DNA of 64,000 nucleotides from contig CM057835.1 in NCBI GenBank assembly GCA_030068075.1, positions 21,539,957 through 21,603,956 of the forward strand. The letters are read 5' to 3'. Under the pieces are notes generated by a model, which saw only the letters and a list, made by a program, of their open reading frames with translations, was not told the DNA's origin and ran no database searches. Each line of letters starts with the position of its first letter. Positions within the stretch are counted from its first letter, which is position 1. The translations under genes and the position numbers were made by a program. The stretch comes from Paguma larvata (lineage: Eukaryota > Chordata > Mammalia > Carnivora > Viverridae). Below are positions 1 to 10,849 of this stretch, piece after piece.

Positions 1-650
1 ATTATTAAACATCTATTAAACAGCTATGTGGCTCCCCAGCTACCTTGTTCCTTCCAACAGCCCTCCAGTTCAGGGACACAGACCATGTATCCAACCCATC
101 TCCTCCTGTCCCTCCCCCTGCTGCCTCTGTGCACTCCCTCGCCTGTCTAGCATCCCTGTTGCCTCCTGTACCTATTCCAGAGGCTTAGCAGACAGAGCAG
201 TTGGGGAATTCTGTGGAAAATATATTTTTATAATCGCCGACGATTTATAAACACATGCTATTATCATTTCAGCATTTACTAAAAGGCCTCAGAGAAAGGC
301 AAAACAGTCTCGTTAGCTTTTTTCATTTTGCATTAGTAAATATTCAAGGTGAAGGGAAAGCTGTTTTTTTGTGTGTTTGTTTTCTTATTGCAATTAAGCT
401 GGTAGACTCTAGCCTACTGCCGCAGTACAGTAGAGGTTTTTATTGGCTTTAAAAAGGCTACAAAATTTCAGTTATGCTTGATGAATAAATCCTAGAGATC
501 TATTATACACCACAGTGCCTACACTGTGTCTTCAGTTAAGAATATTGGATTGTATACCTAAGCATTTGCTAAGAGGGCATTTCTGATGTTAAATGTTTTT
601 AATCCATTCCCGCCCCAAATAAAAATAATAAAAAAGCAACAACAAAAAGA
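1..650. other. Unassigned AT-rich single-copy sequence
   Basis: No repeat, RNA gene or exon was recognised. Two short open frames (74 and 65 codons) start here but have no recognisable protein content. An A-rich stretch near 620-650 leads into the L1 fragment that follows. Confidence 0.5.
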
Positions 651-654
651 AGAG

Positions 655-804
655 GGAAATTTGGGGAGGTGACAGACATGTTTGTGGCATTGATTGTGGG
701 GATGGATTTATCGTCATCTCCAAAATCATCTAGTATATACTAAATATGTATAGCTTTTTCTATATCATGTCTACCTCACTAAAGTGGCTTAAAAAAATAA
801 AAGC
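655..804 (+). mobile_element. L1 3' end (old L1M-type) fragment
   Basis: The text follows the usual end of mammalian L1 3' UTRs: a GTGACAGACATGTTTGTGGC-like stretch, then a 'tatac(t/a)aaatatgta' segment, then 'ctacctcactaaagtggctt' and an A-rich tail. The element is 5'-truncated and sense on the plus strand. The exact subfamily is not resolved. Confidence 0.7.
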
Positions 805-809
805 TGTTT

Positions 810-1740
810 AGGTAACCCAGAGCTAGGGAATTGTCATTGTGTCGCCAACAGTGCCTTGTGGCTGCCAGTAGTTGTTTACCTACTTTTATCATTCTTGAAT
901 AAGCTTCTGTCCAGATGCTTTTCATGTATTTATCTTATTTGACCTTTAATAAATGTCTTTCATATTGTCTCTAATTTTTAAAAAAATCGTAAGAATCAAA
1001 GCAATGATTCTCTATGCCACCATTTAGGGATAGGTAAAAGCCTACATTTCTTCTAAATAATAAACAATAGGTTCCCTTGAATAAGAGAAACTGCAATTCA
1101 TCAAAGGGTCCAAGAGATTATCATAAAACACTCAGAAGTAAATTTATACACAATTTTTAGCACACAAGCAAAAGTGAGAACAGAAAATGGGCTGGGTTTT
1201 TGGAATGTAGCACACAGGTCTCCGTCTCAAATGTGGGCTCCCCCATAATTCATCAGTTGTAGATACTTTCCCACCGATACCCACTATCCTAGACAAACGC
1301 ATTTGGTTTCTCTATTATTCTGCCCCATACACAGGGTTCCCTCCTAATGCCCTCAGCTCTTTTATCCTCACTTCACCTCCAGATCAGAAAAGCCAGGGAC
1401 TTAATAGATGTCACTGGAACATAAAAAGGCATTTACTCCTTGTTACATACCATTTTGGTTTGTATGCTACATACCAGGACTGTAATTTTAAAAGCCATAA
1501 TTATTATACATTTTAAATCATATTGCCAAACACGTTACTATTTTTAATGTAATTAAATAACTGAAATGTCTTTCACCTTTCCAATCCTTTTTCTCTCCAC
1601 TTAAAATATGTATTAGTTAAGGCTGGACTTATTTATCATTTTAGTCATGGGTCAGTGTTGCACGAAGACTTGCTAAAGGTTTATGTTGCAGTTTACAAAA
1701 GTTGTTTTCTTTCTGTTTATTTTTCCTTGTATTTCTAGTA
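810..1740. other. Unassigned AT-rich sequence
   Basis: No repeat family, exon or RNA gene was recognised. Composition is like the surrounding background. Confidence 0.45.
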
Positions 1741-1744
1741 ACTT

Positions 1745-1935
1745 ACATAGAGTTTACATGGCAGCCTCATTTGATCCCGTTGAGCAGGAAAACATTGTTA
1801 ACTTTGTTTTGTAGATAGGAAAAAAAGCTTCAGAGAGGTTAACTGTCTTGGCCAAGGTCACATGGCTCAAAAATACCTAGCTTCTTGTATTAATTCTATC
1901 TAGGACTCATTCTTTCTGCTTTTATCCAAGTCCTT
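1745..1935 (-). mobile_element. MIR SINE fragment
   Basis: On the plus strand the sequence reads 'tagatagg', then 'cagagaggttaactg', then 'ggccaaggtcacatggct'. This is the reverse complement of the MIR core (GTGACCTTGG...CTCTCTG...). The ends are eroded, as expected for a pan-mammalian SINE. Confidence 0.72.
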
Positions 1936-1939
1936 TCTT

Positions 1940-2420
1940 TTTCTCAAAGTATATAGAATACATAGCCAAGTAGAGCCAAACCAGCTCAGAGTTGGAATAG
2001 ACAAAAACACATGGTATTACTTGAAATATTTGATCCAGACTGTGCCTAAGCTACTATAATTATAGAAAATCTGTCAAACAGAACTTAGGTACTCGAAACC
2101 TTTCAGTCATGTGACTATGTAATATGGGAGAGGGATAGAGTCAATGATTCTATAATATCCAAAATCACTTGGTATAAAGTGGCTTCTCAAACTATAGATT
2201 TTGTCACCCAGTTCAGTCCTAGAATGATTGGCAGGAGAAGGGGAAGGGTCTGGGATTGCCTGGGAAGTGTCTACTGGAATGCATCACTCTGCATTTCTAG
2301 CAACAAGCAGAAGACTCTGAATGCCTGTTACATGGATGGTGGTGGTGGGAAAGGACGCTACCGTAGCAATACCGAATTAGAAAGCATTTTTCTTTTTTCT
2401 CTTTGAGACTGTCGCTTAAT
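1940..2420. other. Unassigned sequence
   Basis: No repeat or gene was recognised. A 75-codon open frame (2179-2406) has no recognisable content and runs up to the following CA repeat. Confidence 0.45.
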
Positions 2421-2422
2421 CA

Positions 2423-2424
<2 letters not shown>

Positions 2425-2465
<41 letters not shown>

Positions 2466-2466
2466 A
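2425..2466. repeat. (CA)n microsatellite
   Basis: About 17 uninterrupted CA units are followed by one T interruption and three more units. It is long enough to be length-polymorphic. Confidence 0.97.
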
Positions 2467-2706
2467 GACCTGGATTTGTCCCACATAATTAAATCTACAA
2501 AGAACCAAGGCATTTGATCATTAGAATTTATTAATAACAGACTTCTCAAATTTTGATACTGTTCAGAAAATGTGTATTGATCTGCCACATATATTGACAC
2601 ACATGTTAACGCCTGATTTACTACCTTCAAAGTCAAGAACTAAGCCTAAAATTTTGTTTGAATCCTCTTTCCGATTTGCAGTTAGCACTGATGAAAACAT
2701 CATAGG

Positions 2707-2763
2707 ACACACACACACACACAACACATACACACACACAGAATAAAACAAAACAAAACAAAA
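2707..2763. repeat. (AC)n plus (AAAAC)n compound simple repeat
   Basis: An interrupted AC run (to about 2740) is followed by four AAAAC-type units. Two overlapping antisense open frames across it are artefacts of the low-complexity sequence. Confidence 0.95.
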
Positions 2764-2769
2764 TCCATG

Positions 2770-4530
2770 AAAAAATTCTGAATGGTGTTGGTCTCCAGGA
2801 AGAAGACTCTCTTGCCACTTTGACATGAACCAAAGAGGAATGAAGGAAAATGAACGAACATTTTGATCCTCCTTTAGTAATTACTTTCTTCTAGGTCTAA
2901 AGTGTAGTTCATTGGCTGTAGGCCTCAACTGTGGTCTCTCACTTATGAGCAACCAGGACCCAAAGAAGCTCATAACCAGGTCCATACATTAAAGGCATTA
3001 ATGGATGCCCACGTGTGCATCTCCAAAATGTAGAGATAGTAACCCAGTTGGTGAGAGTTTTAAAAGGAGCTTTTAGATGGTACTGATGTTGAACATCAGT
3101 GTGTCAATCATTTTTACCTTCGATGTAAAATCAAGTAAAATTTCACCAAAAAATGTATATGATATGAGGACAGGCTAATGATTGACATTGCGCCTTTCGC
3201 TCTTGGCCAATTTCAAATTAAATCACTAGCATGATGACTAGGACAATCACATAAGATAACTCTGAGACTGAAAGGGGACTCGATTTATTATTATGCTAGG
3301 CCAACATATATAAATTAGGAGTGTTTTAGGCAATCTGTGATGTGTGGTCTTCAACCTATCATTACTTTAAAGATGATACAGATGTTCACACTGGCACTCT
3401 TTTTCAAAATCTGTATTTTTATCTGATAGTGAGAAATCCTGTCAGGCACTAGAAGCACTCAGAATTAATTATATTGAAAATATATATACTTCTATTTCTG
3501 AAATGCATAACATACTGTCATGCTTTGGAGTTTTAGTTAAATTTGGAATTAAAGAGAATTATTGTCCCATTCTCCTCTAAATGTTGGTTACTTATTAATG
3601 GAAACTTCTTTGGGTGGGTATAAAAGGCCAATATGTCTTGGACTACTTTCTGGTGGTAACTGGAAAGGGATGGCCATTGGCTCATCAAACTGGCATGTAG
3701 ATGGAAACGAACTGAAAACAAATGATTAAATATATGATGAATGTGAGTGAAGAGGACTGTGAACCAAAAAAGGATCATACCTCCCTGTCTGTCTGCAAAG
3801 TGACTGTGAAAAATGACATAGGAGTCATGGTAGAAGGAACTGTGACCACTTAGATACTGTTAACTCCTGTGGCTTTGACCATGAAGAATAAAGGCAGAAT
3901 GAAGCATGAAAGTTGGGATCATAAGGGAGAGCCCTGCTCCATCACGTTCAATGACTCACAGCTCTATGCCCTTTTGCTTAATAGTGGTGGGTTCAGTGCT
4001 TTGACATGGATAAATATGTTCCGGAAACCTTTCCAGTCAATGCTGACATCAGCAACTAACAGTTAAGCAGGACCAGAGCTACAAGCAGAGGAAAGTTACA
4101 GAAGATTGAGTTGGTATTTTTGGTTGTATTAATTATTCATTCATAGATAATACTTTTTTTTTTGAAATTTATGTAGTATTAATGAATCTTCAATTGACCA
4201 CATCAGGACAGTGTACAAGTAACTACTAGGCAATGTAAACACTAATCATGTTTTTGAAACTTTCTTTGTAGATGGGAAGAACAAAGAGACTAATACTGAA
4301 ACCCATCACATGATTTAATTTTCAACTACTCAATGAAATTATTGTTATGCTGATTTTGGGGAGGAGAAAATGGAGACTGAAGTGTCTGACAAATGATAAT
4401 TTGTCCAAAGGATGTGTTTGACTTTGAAATAATGTCTTTCACTGCAAACTCCACTTCTTACTCTCAGATTTGTTTCTCTAGGGGTTTCTGTTTCTCAGGA
4501 GTCTGCTTTTTATTTTTTATTAAATTTTTT
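2770..4530. other. Unassigned sequence with a 19-bp perfect palindrome
   Basis: No repeat or exon was recognised. At 3082-3100 the sequence ACTGATGTT-G-AACATCAGT is a perfect inverted repeat with a 1-base centre. A 65-codon frame at 3869-4066 resembles no protein I know. A T-rich run lies near 4150. Confidence 0.4.
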
Positions 4531-4534
4531 TTTC

Positions 4535-4690
4535 CTTTCTGTTAAGGGTCAGATAGTAAATACTTTTGGCTTTATAGAGCAACTACTCAACTCTACCATC
4601 ATAGTAGGAAAGCAGCCCGAGAGTATGACAGGAAATGGGCATGGCTATAGATTCCCACCTCACTCCCTCTTTCAAATTGTCCAGCAGAAA
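4535..4690 (+). mobile_element. hAT-Charlie-like non-autonomous DNA transposon (MITE)
   Basis: The segments 'gggtcagatagtaaatactt', 'gcaactactcaactctacca', 'gaaagcagcc' and 'aaatgggcatggct' appear in the order seen in a common mammalian hAT-type MITE whose consensus contains 'gggccagatagtaaatattt' and 'gcaactactcaactctgcc'. I cannot name the subfamily. The terminal repeats are not clear, so the ends are approximate. Confidence 0.6.
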
Positions 4691-4699
4691 TGAAAGCAA

Positions 4700-5060
4700 A
4701 TAAACTAAACAAAATAAATAAAATTATGTAACACTCTAATAGTTAGGTATATCTTATAATGATGCCCCTAAAATACCTCCAGTATATAAATTATGGATAG
4801 GAAACCATTGTATTTCTTCTGGCATTCTCTAAACTTCCCCTTCCAGGATTTCCTTCCCCTGAGTCCCCAGTGCTTCCTACTGGAATTAAAGCTCTCCTCT
4901 CAAAATGCCATCCACTTCTGCCCTCCTTGGCTGACTCTTACATTCTGAACGCTTCACTCTTAAGCTTCCCATTTTTCAAACCTATTCAAAATAGCATCAC
5001 ATGGTGAAAGGGAAGATTCAATAACTTTTATCCACATTAAGGCATGATTAGTTTAAAAAA
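4700..5060. other. Unassigned AT-rich sequence
   Basis: No repeat, gene or RNA was recognised between the hAT-like element and the palindrome at 5066-5085. Confidence 0.4.
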
Positions 5061-5065
5061 AGGTG

Positions 5066-5085
5066 GCAATCATTGCAATGATTGC
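5066..5085. other. Perfect 20-bp palindrome
   Basis: GCAATCATTGCAATGATTGC is identical to its own reverse complement. Its centre, ATTGCAAT, resembles a C/EBP-type dimer site. By simple arithmetic (64000/4^10) about 0.06 such perfect palindromes are expected by chance in a random window this size. Function is unknown. Confidence 0.85.
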
Positions 5086-5204
5086 AGTTTGGTAATATGC
5101 TTCATTAATTTCAGCAACAATTTATTAAGTCTCAATACTAGATACGGGGGGTGGGAATATTTCTAAAGAAAGTGATGTATATCTAAAGTCATAAAAAATG
5201 TTTA

Positions 5205-5490
5205 GGCTCTAGTAAATCCACTCCTAAAAATTTACCTTAAGAAAATAATACAATAGAAATTTACAAATAATACAAATTTACAAATAATACAAAAGAAATT
5301 TAATATAAAAAAAAACTCATTACAGTGTTTGATACTGCAAATCCAGCTAAAAAGAAATATATTAACTATCTAATATTAAGGCAATAGATAAGTAACTCAC
5401 AGAGCATTAGGTAATTCTATATTAGGGAATAATCAAAAGGATCCTTGTGAAGAACAGGAAGAAACATGCAATAGTAAGCAAATATTGGGA
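5205..5490 (+). mobile_element. Probable old L1 (L1M/HAL1-like) fragment with a 17-bp tandem duplication
   Basis: 'tccactcctaaaaatttacc' followed by 'ttaagaaaataat', and further on 'ttagggaataatcaaaagg', resemble the region near the end of ORF2 in old L1/HAL1 elements, sense strand. Inside it, 5257-5273 is duplicated exactly at 5274-5290 (unit AAATTTACAAATAATAC). Divergence is high, so the assignment is tentative. Confidence 0.4.
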
Positions 5491-5494
5491 TAGA

Positions 5495-5955
5495 CCTGTG
5501 GATGATTGGTTTGGAGTGACATTTTCTTCTGGCTACGCCTCAAATAATATCATGAAGTCAACCACTGATTGTATATAGAACATCACTCTGCTGCATTAGT
5601 ATTTCGGTATGGTTCTAATGTAGTCTGTCCATGTAGAAATGCTTGTATATGTAAAGAGTAAGTAATCTGTGACTTCCTCAACTAAACTCTTTCACTAAAG
5701 GAGACATACTGCTGAAATCATCACACAGACAAAGCTTTTGTCATATGACTGAATATTCATTTTTGTAGCTGTTAACTAAACCACCACTGAAAAACACAGA
5801 CATGCAACAGTTTTTTTTTTCTTTTGTGCATTTTTTTCTTTCATTTTGAAGCCTACTCCCTCGTTACTCAGAGGCCAGTTAGCAATGCAATAAATTAATT
5901 TGTACTTTGGGGTGAACTCTTTAATCCTTTTTTGTTCTCTCACCTCCCAATCAAA
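5495..5955. other. Unassigned sequence
   Basis: No repeat family was recognised. A 60-codon antisense frame (5776-5958) spans an A/T-rich run and has no recognisable product. Confidence 0.4.
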
Positions 5956-5959
5956 CACA

Positions 5960-6140
5960 GACTCTCACATTTGCATGTATTAACATAATGAAACATTAAT
6001 TACACAGTGTCTAGGATAGGACAAGCAAAGCGCTTCAATCAATCTCAATAACTCGCATCAGGAAGGTGCACAACGCTGCCCAGCCTTATCAGGACCACAT
6101 AATAGACACAAACACAGGCTCAGTGCCTATGGTGAGTGTG
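5960..6140. other. Candidate conserved non-coding block
   Basis: This stretch has no repeat signature. It contains an octamer-like ATTTGCAT (5971-5978), homeodomain-type ATTAATTA (5995-6002) and several retained CpGs (AAGCGCTT, CTCGCAT, AACGCT). Such composition is common in conserved regulatory DNA but is not proof. I infer regulatory potential only. Confidence 0.2.
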
Positions 6141-6144
6141 ATTT

Positions 6145-6675
6145 ATAACCAACACCTAAAAACAAAAAGCAGAAAATTACAAGGAGACTAATCAATAACA
6201 ATTATCTTAATGATAGATGGACAAATTTTATTCTTTTGTTGGGTGGTATTGCCAGTCTAGTGATTTGTTTGCAACAGGGGATAAAGATTAAGGAGACTGC
6301 TCTTGAAAACCAATGAGGTCTGAAAATGCCTAATTCCTGGGTGCAAAGAGGTGTTGCATTATCTGATTTCCCTCAAGAAACTGTGAGAGTTTATCTGAAA
6401 AAGAAAAGGTGACTATCAAGGCCACCATAGCTGTCCCCTGTCTTTTCCGGATATCAGTTAGTCTTTCTGCTCATATATGGTGTTCATCCACTCAGTATCT
6501 GAATACTGCTGGTGTCAGCCCGCAGGACCATAGTGCGTGCATACTGGCAGCATCAGCTCTAATTGACTGTTGCTTAACTGTGGCTGCTGTGAATTACGTA
6601 AAAGTTGATACACAAGGGTACCCTGTTTGGAACCCACTACTTACAAACGTCTTCAAAATTTCGCATACCTTTAAA
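6145..6675. other. Unassigned sequence
   Basis: A 132-codon plus-strand frame (6409-6807) crosses this stretch, the TTTTTG repeat and downstream sequence. Its C-terminal third is Phe/Cys-rich because of the microsatellite, and I see no protein family in it. Confidence 0.4.
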
Positions 6676-6677
6676 GG

Positions 6678-6737
6678 TTTTTTTTGTTTTTGTTTTTGTT
6701 TTTGTTTTTTTTGTCTGTTTGTTTGTTTGGTTTTGCA
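6678..6737. repeat. (TTTTTG)n / (TTTG)n simple repeat
   Basis: Successive TTTTTG units decay into GTTT units. Confidence 0.95.
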
Positions 6738-6897
6738 AATATCAGTCATGGAGACATATTTGTATTTGGGTTCACAGAAACTCAGTTCTTATTGGATTTC
6801 TTCTTAGAACCATGATAGGGAAGAGAAGAGAACGGAACTGAAGGGAAGAGAAAAAAAGAGGATGTTGTGGCATTTCTCAAAGGACATGCCCCTGGAC

Positions 6898-7134
6898 CAC
6901 AGTTTCTCAGTGTTGGCACTATTGACATTTGAAGCTGGATAACTGGACAGTTCTTTGCTGCAGAAAGCTGACCTGTACATTGTAAGAAGTTCATTAGCAT
7001 TCCTGGTCTCTACTCACTAAATGCCAGTACTCTTTCTCTCCTCTTCCAGTCAGTCAGGACCAAAAACATCTCCAGGCATTGCCAATGCCCCTCCACAGGG
7101 GAGGGGCAAAATCATCTCCATTTGAGAACCACTG
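6898..7134 (-). mobile_element. MER20 (hAT-Charlie) element
   Basis: The sequence runs from CAGTTTCTCA at the left (6900) to TGAGAACCACTG at the right (7123-7134), the two ends of a CAGTGGTTCTCA terminal inverted repeat. Between them the characteristic parts occur in order: 'ttggcactattgacatttg', 'tacattgtaagaagttcatt', 'gcattcctggtctctactca', 'aaaaacatctccaggcattg' and 'ggggcaaaatcatctcc'. Flanking 8-mers CCCTGGAC and CCCTATAC match 6/8, a plausible decayed hAT target duplication. Length (about 237 bp) is close to full length. Confidence 0.85.
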
Positions 7135-7284
7135 CCCTATACCCTTCCATAGAAGAGCCATTTTCATTTAAAGAAAAACTAAAGTTAATAAAAATAAACT
7201 GCAAAAGATTAGTATTATGTGAAGAATTTGTTATCAAATATTCTTTGAAATCAGTGGAAATCACTCAGCTTTTAAGTGAATACT

Positions 7285-7480
7285 TCAAGGCATTTATAAG
7301 ACATGGAAAGCCAGGAAACCTAAATTCTGTTTCCAATGATCCCATTCTGATTGAGTGGCCTTGGGCAATTAATCTTCTTTTTTCTATAATCACTTTCTTT
7401 CTCTGCAAAGTGAAGAGCTTGGACAAAGTGACTTCCAAGTCCCTTTCAGGTCTAACATTCTGTGGTTCTACCTTTAGAAG
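7285..7480 (+). mobile_element. MIR-family SINE
   Basis: 'ggaaagccaggaaacctaa', 'gagtggccttgggcaattaa', 'aagtgacttccaagtccctt' and 'taacattctgtggttctac' follow the MIR layout on the plus strand, including the 3' 'ccttccagctctaacattctgtg' type end. It accounts for the centre of the longest open frame of the window (7122-7601). Confidence 0.65.
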
Positions 7481-7489
7481 AGTCGACTC

Positions 7490-8835
7490 ATATGGCTTAG
7501 TTCTTTATCCAGGACAGTCCATATGCCCCCCAAACATCTCAGCCCATGTGGTTCCTGTTCTCCACTCAGCCCTTCCCTCTCAGAGCAGTGTTTCTCAATG
7601 ACCTTAGCATAATCCAAAATTCTAAACCTACAAGAAAAGAAAACTGTAAGCATTAAAATCTGAATATGTAATTTGGAAAAGGTAAGGATAGTTCCTGTTT
7701 CTGTGTTGCTTTACAGACACAGAAACATCAGGGAGTGAGGATTAGTTAGGACTTCTTTAATGACATGGGAATGATCAAAAAGTAAGCAAATAAACAACAA
7801 TCAAAGAGACCTTTTAACCAAACTTATAGACTGCCTATTGTGCTAAAGCTTTCATTTTTTCCCCATGATGATAGTTTTTATTCTAGATAGAAACTATACT
7901 TAGGGGAAAAATGCAATTGTTAAAAATCCAATTTTACTGAATTTGACCCTGTGAGCAGTGAGGTCTTGGAAACACATGCTTTCTGATTTGTGGCTCTCAG
8001 AGCCCATTAATATTTGTAATCACTTCTCCAAATACACACACTCTTCCATAGATCCCTAGAGATTCTAGAGACCAATCTGCTCTTTTGACAGCTGTCGAAT
8101 CCTTGTTTGCATGAAAGATGCAACAAGTCAATGAAATCATCCTTTAGGACTCTCAGCCCTGTCAGCTATTGGCTATTGAGACTCATCCATCCATAGGTCC
8201 TCATTTGGGCCCTCTCATAACTGATATGTTAGCTTGTGCATTCCTGCAATCGCTCATGTGAGTACAAAATAAAGTGACATGTCAGAGACACAACAATATA
8301 ATTCTCTACATCCAGAGACTTGAAAGACCCGCCTGCCAATATACCACGGTGTGTGCCCATTTACAGTGCATTTATCTCAACAAAGTGTTCAGGAAATCAT
8401 CTTTCATATAGGTTGTACCCGTCTCTTTTCATTGCCTCTAAACATTCTAGAAGATGCATCAAAATACAATGATCCTTATATTTTCATGTACAATAATCTT
8501 GGGAGAAAGCAACTACCTTGCCCTAAGAAACGGAGCGCGTGGCAGTAATACTACACAGAGAAATCTTTAGTCTCCAAACTTGGTAAGAGATCTCCTGTCA
8601 CTGCACTTTAGCTGCCTCTGGTAAGACAAAGAACTTTATTTCTAAGGCCAGAAGCACTGAATAATTTATATCAGTAACAACTACTGAATGTTTTCTTCAG
8701 CAGCTTATGATCCCCTCGTAATAGTTCTCTATTTTATTCATTAAGAAAGAAGGAGAGAGAGACAGGCCACACAGTCATAATTACACAGGGAAAGTACTTC
8801 TAAATCCCAGAAGCCACATCCTTGTCAGTAGAAAA
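7490..8835. other. Unassigned sequence
   Basis: No repeat, exon or RNA gene was recognised with confidence. A 'cagtgtttctcaa' string near 7586 recalls the end of MER5-type elements but the rest does not follow. Confidence 0.4.
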
Positions 8836-8839
8836 GCTA

Positions 8840-9330
8840 CCCTGTTTTACGGCGACACACGCACACTCTGAAAATGCAACCCTCTCGTTTGAGCCGAGCA
8901 CTGACCAGGAATTGGCGGGGGGAAATGTTTACCATTAGGTGAAAAACTTGCATTACTCTAATGAAGTGGGAGAGTTGGAAAAGCAAATAGCCAATTCATT
9001 GCAAATGCAAAACCACTCTTCCTCTATAAAATGAAAGCCACAATAAAACCGATGGGCCATGGGTTATGAATACATTGTTCTGGGTTTTCGAAACCCAAAG
9101 ATATTTTAAAAACCATAATCCAAACATAACCAAACTGTAAAGCATTCAATAACAAATGTGTACATCTCAGCCTGGCCGTTTCAGCCAGTACCACCAGCAA
9201 ACTCCCCCTTCCCGGCTCTCCTGAACAGCTGTATTTGGTTACACTTCATGAAAAGTCACAGCATCCAGAGCTCATTTTCTTTCAATTCAGTGGATTTGGC
9301 AATTTCAACATAAAGGAATTAAAATTTAAA
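8840..9330. other. Candidate conserved non-coding block
   Basis: The left part (8850-8925) holds about six CpGs in roughly 80 bp (ACGGCGACACACGC, CTCGTTT, GCCGAG, GGCGGGG), many more than the surrounding CpG-poor DNA. The right part is AT-rich but non-repetitive, with homeodomain-like TAAT motifs, 'attcattgcaaatgcaaaa' (octamer-like) and a near-palindrome TGGGTTTTCGAAACCCA at 9081-9097. No repeat family was recognised. This is inference from composition only. Confidence 0.28.
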
Positions 9331-9334
9331 AATA

Positions 9335-10060
9335 AATAAATAAAAGTATCTGTGGGTCATAAACTTGCAAGTTCAGCAGTTTTAATGTTTAAAATAAATG
9401 TTTAATGTCCAACAGCAGGATTAGGTGATATTACAAATGTGGATCATTTTCTTCTCTGAGACGAACAAAGCAAATAGGAGGAGGAAAAGCAATCAAAGTT
9501 GCAGGGTCCCGAAACTCTGTTATCCATTACACTGTCAGCTTCATGTCGAAACTGGCTGTCACATTTTTAAGTCCTTATCCCAATAATTTATTAACCCTAA
9601 GCAGTTTCAGACAAATAAGAGATGTTCCTGTTGACCATATTAAAAAATGTTATCAGCTATATTTATTTTCAAAAGAATAGCACTAATTTTATAATTGAAT
9701 GAGGGTAAAAGATTAGAAAATATCACCTGCCCACACACAATGGAGAAAACAAAATTAACGGCCATAACTAATCACTGTGGATTTCCATTCCTTACTGCTT
9801 CCTCATAATTGTGAAAATTATTGCTGGAATAGTATCATACCTAGGGATGGTTTCTATCAAAATAGGTGAACATACTTTCTACCCTGAGTTACATGAGAGA
9901 TATTCTTATTTATTAAACTTTTAGGAAACACCCAAGGGAAACTTCGAGTATGGGGTGTTTCTCAAAGCTGGTAGCTTTCCTTTCATAATATGATGAATAA
10001 TGATGATAACACTAATAACAGATTTTATTATTGAGTCGTGTTTAATCTGTTACTGTTAAA
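9335..10060. other. Unassigned AT-rich sequence
   Basis: Contains short A/T repeats (AAATAAATAAATAAA near 9330) and no recognised gene or transposon. Confidence 0.4.
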
Positions 10061-10064
10061 AATC

Positions 10065-10235
10065 TCTCACAAATTATCTAGAATATTCCTCCCATTTGAC
10101 CTATAATGTAGGTACTACCATTATCTCCATTTTATAGATGAGTAAATTATGACTCAGAGAGGTGACATAACTTGGCCACTGTCATCCAGTTAATGAGAGG
10201 CAGAGCCAAGACTTTAATGTGAGTTTTCCCTGTGC
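10065..10235 (-). mobile_element. MIR SINE
   Basis: 'attatctccattttatagatgagtaaat', read in pieces, then 'cagagaggtgacataacttg' and 'ggcagagccaagac' give a clear reverse-complement MIR. Confidence 0.85.
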
Positions 10236-10604
10236 TGGAGACTGCTTTTGATCAGAAGATTGCATTTGGAGTTGGGAGACATCGGTTCTAGGGGAAAACA
10301 TTTAAATATAAAATTTATTAAAAATGTTCATGCCTTAAAATATCTCCAAATAACTAGGAGAAAAAAAAGAGAGATATACATAGATAATGCTGCAGAGTCC
10401 AGTGTGTTGGGAGGCCAGGCAACTGAGGTATATGGAAGATGAGATATGAAAGAAGGGACATATATAGACCAACAGAGAAGAAATGAGATGATACTATAAA
10501 TGGTGAAATCAACATAAATGAAGGTACTATGGTGGGGAGAAATGGGATTCGACAAGAAAGTGACCATAGTGTGAAAGACTCACTGGACAACAGGAGAAGC
10601 AGAA

Positions 10605-10735
10605 AGCCATTAAGTAGTGGTTAAGGTCATAGACTCGGGAGGCAAGCATGTCTAGATTTAAACTCCATTTCTACCACTGACCAGCTATGTGACCTCCTTA
10701 AATTACTCACCCTCTCTTTTCTATATAGCAAAAAT
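10605..10735 (+). mobile_element. MIR SINE
   Basis: 'gtggttaaggtcatagactc', 'ctaccactgaccagctatgt' and 'gacctccttaaattactcac' match the 5' and core parts of MIR on the plus strand. Confidence 0.75.
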
Positions 10736-10849
10736 AAATGTCACCACCCATTTGCTAAATCTGTTGGTATTTTTTTTAACTAAAGCATTTAAGATATTGC
10801 TTGCAGTGCGTGTTCAACAGTTGATCATTTATTATGATCAACATAGGTC

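Noticed and set aside
9..31. Possible core promoter or polyadenylation signals (many TATAAA/AATAAA strings across the window)
   Set aside because: Such strings are expected often in AT-rich DNA and have no supporting gene structure.
3869..4066. 65-codon frame that might be a processed-pseudogene fragment
   Set aside because: I recognise no parent protein, and there is no poly(A) tail or duplication to support a retrocopy.
6409..6807. 132-codon open frame
   Set aside because: Its C-terminal part is the translated TTTTTG repeat, and no family or conserved context is seen.
7122..7601. Longest open frame (159 codons, plus strand)
   Set aside because: Its centre is a MIR-type SINE, the composition is not protein-like and no domain is recognisable. 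Chance open frame.
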